DNA from: an uncultured Plesiomonas sp.
GTDB taxonomy: Bacteria > Pseudomonadota > Gammaproteobacteria > Enterobacterales > CAMTGL01
Direction of reading: 5' to 3'
NCBI GenBank assembly: GCA_947071955.1
Contig: CAMTGL010000074.1
Location: forward strand, 1 to 9,262
Length of the DNA: 9,262 nt
This document shows positions 6,314-9,262 of this stretch, piece by piece. Made by a program: the position numbers and the translations under genes. The notes under the pieces were generated by a model that saw nothing but the letters and a program-made list of their open reading frames with translations, was not told the origin of the DNA and made no database searches. Position 1 is the first letter of the stretch. Every line of letters starts with the position of its first letter.

Positions 6314-8206
6314 ATGAATCTTGATATTGCTAAATACCCGATGTTGGCGTTGGTAAATACGCCAGAAGAGTTACGCCTAATCCCAAAAGACAACTTACCT
6401 CAGTTGTGCGATGAGTTGCGCCAGTATCTACTCAATTCCGTCAGCCGTACCAGTGGCCATTTGGCATCTGGTTTGGGTACTGTTGAGCTGACTGTCGCCC
6501 TACACTATGTGTATAACACCCCTTTTGATCACCTTATTTGGGATGTGGGGCACCAGGCTTATCCACATAAAATTCTTACCGGCCGCCGTGAGCGGATGCC
6601 AACTATCCGGCAAAAAGGCGGGCTGCACCCCTTCCCTTGGCGGGAGGAGAGTGAGTTTGATGTGCTGTCGGTTGGGCACTCCTCTACCTCTATCAGCGCT
6701 GCGCTGGGTCTGGCTGTTGCCGCCGAGCGCGAAGCAAAGGGCCGTAAAGTGGTCTCGGTGATCGGTGATGGTGCAATGACTGCCGGTATGGCATTTGAGG
6801 CAATGAACCATGCTGGTGATGTACACCCAGATATGCTGGTCATCCTCAATGACAATGAGATGTCGATTTCAGAAAATGTCGGTGCACTCAACAACCATCT
6901 GGCACGGGTACTCTCGGGCAGCCTATACTCCTCTATCCGCGAAGGCGGTAAAAAAGTACTGGCAGGCCTTCCCCCGATTAAAGAGTTGCTCAAGCGTACA
7001 GAAGAGCACATTAAAGGGATGGTTGTACCGGGAACGCTGTTTGAAGAGCTTGGTTTCAACTATATCGGCCCGATTGACGGGCACAATGTAGAAGAGCTGA
7101 CCCGTACGCTGAAAAATATGCGCAGCTTAAAAGGTCCACAACTGCTGCATATTATGACCAAGAAAGGCAAAGGTTATGCACCAGCGGAGAAAGATCCGAT
7201 TGGTTATCATGGCGTGCCAAAATTTGATCCAACCCAAGATTCTCTGCCAAAAAGCACCGGTGGCTTACCAAGCTACTCAACCATTTTTGGCAACTGGCTG
7301 TGTGATGTCGCGGCCAAAGATCCGCAATTGGTGGCCATTACTCCTGCAATGCGTGAAGGCTCGGGAATGGTGCGTTTCTCTAAAGAGTTTCCCAAACAAT
7401 ATTTTGATGTGGCCATTGCCGAACAGCATGCGGTGACATTTGCAGCAGGTTTGGCTATTGGTGGTTATAAGCCGGTCGTGGCGATTTATTCCAGCTTCCT
7501 ACAGCGTGGTTATGATCAGCTGATTCATGATGTCGCAATTCAGAACCTGCCGGTGATGTTTGCCATTGATCGTGGCGGTATTGTCGGGGCTGATGGGCAG
7601 ACTCATCAGGGGGCATTTGATCTCTCGTTCTTACGCTGTATCCCGAATATGGTGATCATGACGCCGAGTGATGAAGATGAGTGCCGCCAGATGCTCTATA
7701 CTGGCTACCGACACAACGGGCCGTCTGCGGTGCGCTACCCGCGTGGAAGTGGCACGGGGGCAACCTTGCAACCGCTAGCAGAACTCACGCTCGGTAAAGG
7801 CCGTATCCTACGTGAAATCAGTGCCGATACTCACACTGCGACACCAAAAACAGCGATTCTGAATTTTGGTACGTTACTGCCAGAGGTGATGCAGGCGGCG
7901 GAAATGCTCAATGCCACCGTTGCTGATATGCGTTTTGTCAAACCACTCGACCACCAGCTCGTCACTCAGTTGGCCGATACGCACGATCTGCTGGTCACAG
8001 TTGAAGAGAATGCTGTCATGGGCGGTGCGGGTAGCGCGGTAAATGAAGCGCTAATGTCATCAGCACGCTGTAAACCGGTATTAAATATCGGCCTGCCGGA
8101 TCTGTTTGTACCGCAAGGTACGCAAGATGAGATCCGCCACGATATCGGGCTGGATGCAGACGGTATTGTGCAGCAAATCACGATATATCAGCAAAAGCTA
8201 CAATAA
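6314..8206 (+). CDS. dxs: 1-deoxy-D-xylulose-5-phosphate synthase
   Basis: Dxs condenses pyruvate and glyceraldehyde 3-phosphate to DXP using TPP and magnesium. DXP enters the MEP isoprenoid pathway and also pyridoxal and thiamine thiazole synthesis. The 630-residue protein (E. coli 620) has His49 in RTSGHLASGLG, the TPP motif beginning GDGAMTAGM (151-159) and reaching LNDNEMSISEN, the central Glu370 (AIAEQHAVTFAAGLA), DRGGIVGADGQTHQGAFD, and a transketolase C-terminal domain ending VLNIGLPDLFVPQGTQ. His49 and Glu370 carry the same numbers as in E. coli when counted from ATG 6314, which supports that start over GTG 6311. A stretch at about 499-512 is several residues longer than in E. coli and accounts for much of the extra length. 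The ribosome binding site is weak (GAG at 6305-6307). Last gene of the xseB-ispA-dxs operon. Confidence 0.97.
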   Translation: MNLDIAKYPMLALVNTPEELRLIPKDNLPQLCDELRQYLLNSVSRTSGHLASGLGTVELTVALHYVYNTPFDHLIWDVGHQAYPHKILTGRRERMPTIRQKGGLHPFPWREESEFDVLSVGHSSTSISAALGLAVAAEREAKGRKVVSVIGDGAMTAGMAFEAMNHAGDVHPDMLVILNDNEMSISENVGALNNHLARVLSGSLYSSIREGGKKVLAGLPPIKELLKRTEEHIKGMVVPGTLFEELGFNYIGPIDGHNVEELTRTLKNMRSLKGPQLLHIMTKKGKGYAPAEKDPIGYHGVPKFDPTQDSLPKSTGGLPSYSTIFGNWLCDVAAKDPQLVAITPAMREGSGMVRFSKEFPKQYFDVAIAEQHAVTFAAGLAIGGYKPVVAIYSSFLQRGYDQLIHDVAIQNLPVMFAIDRGGIVGADGQTHQGAFDLSFLRCIPNMVIMTPSDEDECRQMLYTGYRHNGPSAVRYPRGSGTGATLQPLAELTLGKGRILREISADTHTATPKTAILNFGTLLPEVMQAAEMLNATVADMRFVKPLDHQLVTQLADTHDLLVTVEENAVMGGAGSAVNEALMSSARCKPVLNIGLPDLFVPQGTQDEIRHDIGLDADGIVQQITIYQQKLQ

Positions 8207-8241
8207 ATATAGACGGTATAAAAACCATTAGCACAGAAAAC

Positions 8242-8284
8242 CGGCACAAACAGGTGAAAAGTTTACTTTTATCTGCTTGTGCCG
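8242..8284. terminator. Hairpin between convergent dxs and pgpA, probable terminator
   Basis: CGGCACAA (8242-8249) pairs with TTGTGCCG (8277-8284). The stem continues inward, after one mismatch, through CAG/CTG and AAAAG/CTTTT to a TTTA loop. On the minus strand it is followed by GTTTTC, a short T run, so it more likely ends pgpA transcripts; on the plus strand it is followed by ACATTT, a poor T tract for dxs. Confidence 0.6.
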
Positions 8285-8306
8285 ACATTTATGCAAAAAT
8301 TGGCTC

Positions 8307-8340
8307 ACAACACATGAGTCACAACAAAACCCCGTGTTGT
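8307..8340. other. Weak inverted repeat near the pgpA 3' end
   Basis: ACAACAC (8307-8313) and GTGTTGT (8334-8340) form a 7-bp perfect inverted repeat with a 20-base loop, directly after the pgpA stop. No T tract follows, so it does not look like a classic terminator; it may be chance. Confidence 0.25.
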
Positions 8341-8344
8341 AGAG

Positions 8345-8827
8345 TTATCCCCACCATTGATGGCTTAGCCATAAACATGCGGCAGCAATAATCCCAGCGA
8401 TCACATCATCAATCATGATGCCAAAACCGCCGTCCACTTTCTGATCAAACCAGCGAATTGGCCAAGGTTTGAGCATATCGAAAAAACGGAACAGCACAAA
8501 ACCGGTCAGCACCCATTGCCACGTCATCGCGGGCAGTGCCAGCAAGGTAATAAACAGGCCGACAAACTCATCCCACACAATTGCACCGCTGTCGTGCACC
8601 TGCATATCATCGGCTGTTTTTCCGCACAGATACACGCCCAGCACAAAAGCCAGCACCGTCAGTAACAGATACACAGACAGCGACAGGTGAGACAACAGCC
8701 ACCATACCGGCAACGCAGCCAGTGTTCCCATCGTACCGGGTATAACAGGTGATAACCCACTACCAAACCCGACAGCCAGAAAATGCACCGGATTACTCAG
8801 CCGAATTTTATCGATTCCCTCACGCAT
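8345..8827 (-). CDS. pgpA: Phosphatidylglycerophosphatase A
   Basis: PgpA removes the phosphate from phosphatidylglycerophosphate to give phosphatidylglycerol in the inner membrane. The 160-residue protein (E. coli about 170) carries SNPVHFLAVGFGSGLSPVIP, continuing into GTMG (34), then a hydrophobic hairpin (about 36-68), HDSGAIVWDEFVG (79-90), FDMLKPWPIRWFD and GIMIDDVIAG (136-145), the conserved acidic segments of the family. The frame is open to 8896, adding 23 residues inside thiL, but ATG 8827 has a good GGAGAG ribosome binding site (complement of about 8832-8837) and gives the family length. The start overlaps the 3' end of thiL by 8 bp, so the two are probably translationally coupled. 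Confidence 0.95.
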   Translation of the reverse strand: MREGIDKIRLSNPVHFLAVGFGSGLSPVIPGTMGTLAALPVWWLLSHLSLSVYLLLTVLAFVLGVYLCGKTADDMQVHDSGAIVWDEFVGLFITLLALPAMTWQWVLTGFVLFRFFDMLKPWPIRWFDQKVDGGFGIMIDDVIAGIIAAACLWLSHQWWG

Positions 8828-9262
8828 TACTCTCTCCGAAATGATCAAAGCCGCGCGCACTGATATCAACTGGCTGACCGTTCTGGGTAAACTCAAGCTT
8901 GCCTACCTGACCAGATATCTGCCCGATACAGGTGTAGCTCACCCCCACATTGGCCAGTGCCGAAACCAGACGACCGCGATTAACTTCCGGTACAGTAAAG
9001 CATAATTCATAATCTTCTCCACCGCTAATTGCCCAAGTCACCGCCTGTTCAGGTGAAACCACGGCCAGCAACTCTTTAGAGAGCGGAAGTTTATCAAGCT
9101 CAACCTTCGCCCCACAGGTACTGCGGTTTAAAATATGCCGCAAATCAGATGCTAACCCGTCAGACAAGTCCAAACACGCAGAAGCAATACCCACCAGTGC
9201 CTGCCCGACCAAAATTCGCGGGGTTGGCCGCAGATGGCGAGCAAGGAAAGAGAGGTTAACGG
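8820..9262 (-). CDS. thiL: Thiamine-monophosphate kinase (5' part missing, cut by window edge)
   Basis: ThiL phosphorylates thiamine monophosphate to TPP with ATP in the cytoplasm, the last step of thiamine synthesis. The visible 146 residues are the C-terminal part of a protein usually about 325 long. The frame is open from the window edge, reading RHLRPTPRILVGQAL, then SACLDLSDGLASDLRHIL, ISGGEDYELCFTVPEVNRG and GFDHFG near the end, all close to E. coli ThiL. An apparent TTG start at 9212 is internal; coding similarity continues upstream to 9260. It ends with TGA at 8822-8820 inside the start of pgpA. In many gammaproteobacteria thiL-pgpA follow the rib genes and nusB, which would be expected to the right of this window. 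Confidence 0.95.
   Translation of the reverse strand, partial: VNLSFLARHLRPTPRILVGQALVGIASACLDLSDGLASDLRHILNRSTCGAKVELDKLPLSKELLAVVSPEQAVTWAISGGEDYELCFTVPEVNRGRLVSALANVGVSYTCIGQISGQVGKLEFTQNGQPVDISARGFDHFGESNA

Noticed and set aside
6559..7059. Minus-strand open frame of 166 codons inside dxs
   Set aside because: It is antisense to highly conserved dxs codons, with serine-, arginine- and proline-rich composition typical of a shadow frame.
8828..8896. Upstream extension of pgpA by 23 residues
   Set aside because: It lies wholly inside thiL, and ATG 8827 has a strong GGAGAG site and gives the family N terminus.

Overview
The window looks like a piece of ordinary chromosome from a flagellated gammaproteobacterium. 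Every protein closely resembles its E. coli or Vibrio counterpart. The stator genes are of the Vibrio-type sodium-driven PomA/PomB class, and the synteny (yajQ / panE / thiI / pomBA / xseB-ispA-dxs / pgpA-thiL) suggests the Aeromonadales-Vibrionales side of the class. A Tolumonas/Aeromonas-like host is my best guess from memory of the families, not a database result. Base composition appears even (near 50% GC by eye), and I see no sign of recent transfer.

Layout. 1-451 (minus): 5' part of yajQ, cut by the window edge. 519-1472 (plus): panE/apbA, divergent from yajQ. 1467-1522: an eight-copy heptanucleotide tandem repeat that begins in the last codon of panE. 1553-1600: a bidirectional terminator between the convergent panE and thiI. 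1618-3087 (minus): thiI, with a probable promoter of its own at 3136-3164. 3166-4880 (minus): the stator operon pomA-pomB (genes overlapping by one base), preceded by a good sigma-28 (FliA) promoter at 5002-5028 and a leader of about 115 nt holding nested inverted repeats. 5142-8206 (plus): the compact xseB-ispA-dxs operon, divergent from pomAB. 8207-8344: a convergent intergenic gap with a long imperfect hairpin. 8345-9262 (minus): pgpA and the 3' two fifths or so of thiL, overlapping by 8 bp and running off the right edge.

How the genes fit together. Dxs makes 1-deoxy-D-xylulose 5-phosphate (DXP) and IspA makes farnesyl diphosphate, the entry step and a late step of the MEP isoprenoid route. 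DXP is also the precursor of the thiamine thiazole and Dxs needs thiamine diphosphate (TPP). ThiI (sulfur delivery) and ThiL (TPP formation) lie in the same window, so several genes touch thiamine supply or use. PanE (pantothenate) and PgpA (phosphatidylglycerol) are other housekeeping steps. PomAB is the flagellar stator.

I did not find a previously undescribed system. The points most worth a second look are regulatory or structural: the GATTAGA repeat at the panE stop codon, the FliA promoter and structured leader of pomAB, and the unusual start region of xseB.
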